Part shown: positions 32,892-33,061 of the stretch, piece after piece
How the letters are laid out: each line of letters begins with the position of its first letter
How positions within the stretch are numbered: the first letter of the stretch is position 1
Assembly: GCF_020595055.1 (NCBI RefSeq)
Contig: NZ_JAJDOO010000042.1
Location: 1-33,061 of the forward strand
Source: Desulfosporosinus shakirovi
GTDB lineage: Bacteria; Bacillota; Desulfitobacteriia; Desulfitobacteriales; Desulfitobacteriaceae
Reading direction: 5' to 3'
DNA: 33,061 nucleotides
Notes under the pieces: generated by a model
Seen by the model: the letters and a program-made list of their open reading frames with translations, nothing else
The model's database searches: none
Told to the model about the DNA's origin: nothing
Program-made: the position numbers and the translations under genes

Positions 32892-33061
32892 ATATTAAAA
32901 GTAAGAGGAGATTTCGTTTAATCCAGCTCAAATGAATAAAGCTTATTCTTTAACCATTTTGTAACTATTATTAAGATCTCTGTAAAAAACAATTTAGGGA
33001 TTAGGTGTATGATAGTGTCAATAAATGTTCGCAAAAACCATCCGAATTCCTAAAGGCAGAT

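Overview
The window looks like a piece of the chromosome of an anaerobic, endospore-type, low-GC Firmicute, most like Desulfosporosinus/Desulfitobacterium (Peptococcaceae sensu lato). This rests on gene content (agr-type peptide locus, sporulation-style orphan kinase, glycyl radical enzyme, sigma-54 activator with CBS and PAS domains), strong Shine-Dalgarno sites and frequent TTG/GTG starts. The genus is an inference from memory of similar loci, not a database result.

Layout. 1-600: tiny Gln-rich ORFs ending in a strong terminator. 720-2570: an agr-type autoinducer locus with two paralogous small membrane proteins, AgrB and AgrD. 2619-4394: an orphan PAS histidine kinase. 4441-7686 (-): a SWIM/SNF2 helicase. 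7690-8600: a gene-free stretch with an isolated terminator, then an unknown protein. 8708-16667: housekeeping-like genes (amidohydrolase on -, PHP hydrolase, ectoine-type aspartokinase, YbaK editing protein, EamA permease, topoisomerase III).

16740-32529 reads as one functional island for proline and trans-4-hydroxyproline catabolism. A sigma-54-dependent activator (CBS-PAS-AAA+-Fis, PrdR-like in architecture) is divergent from livKHMGF, a branched-chain/amino-acid-type ABC transporter. Between them lie two 20-bp direct repeats that look like operators. Next, behind a consensus -24/-12 promoter (23628-23643), come five genes for a multi-subunit flavin/iron-sulfur dehydrogenase (HcnA/HcnB/ferredoxin/BFD/HcnC-like, as in heteromeric proline dehydrogenases) and an ALDH4A1-type pyrroline-5-carboxylate dehydrogenase. 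After a 534-bp spacer with a conspicuous 13-bp inverted repeat comes a glycyl radical activase and a glycyl radical enzyme. Its active-site residues match trans-4-hydroxyproline dehydratase HypD position by position with a constant offset of -5. The proposed flow is uptake by Liv; Hyp to P5C by HypD; Pro to P5C by the PDH complex; P5C to glutamate by P5CDH, all under sigma-54 control.

The other notable locus is the agr region. Both small membrane proteins appear to begin at non-standard AUU/AUA codons at exactly aligned positions, and no AgrC-type kinase is fused to them. The window ends in a nested inverted-repeat element (32720-32891). No tRNA, rRNA, CRISPR array or intact insertion sequence was recognised.
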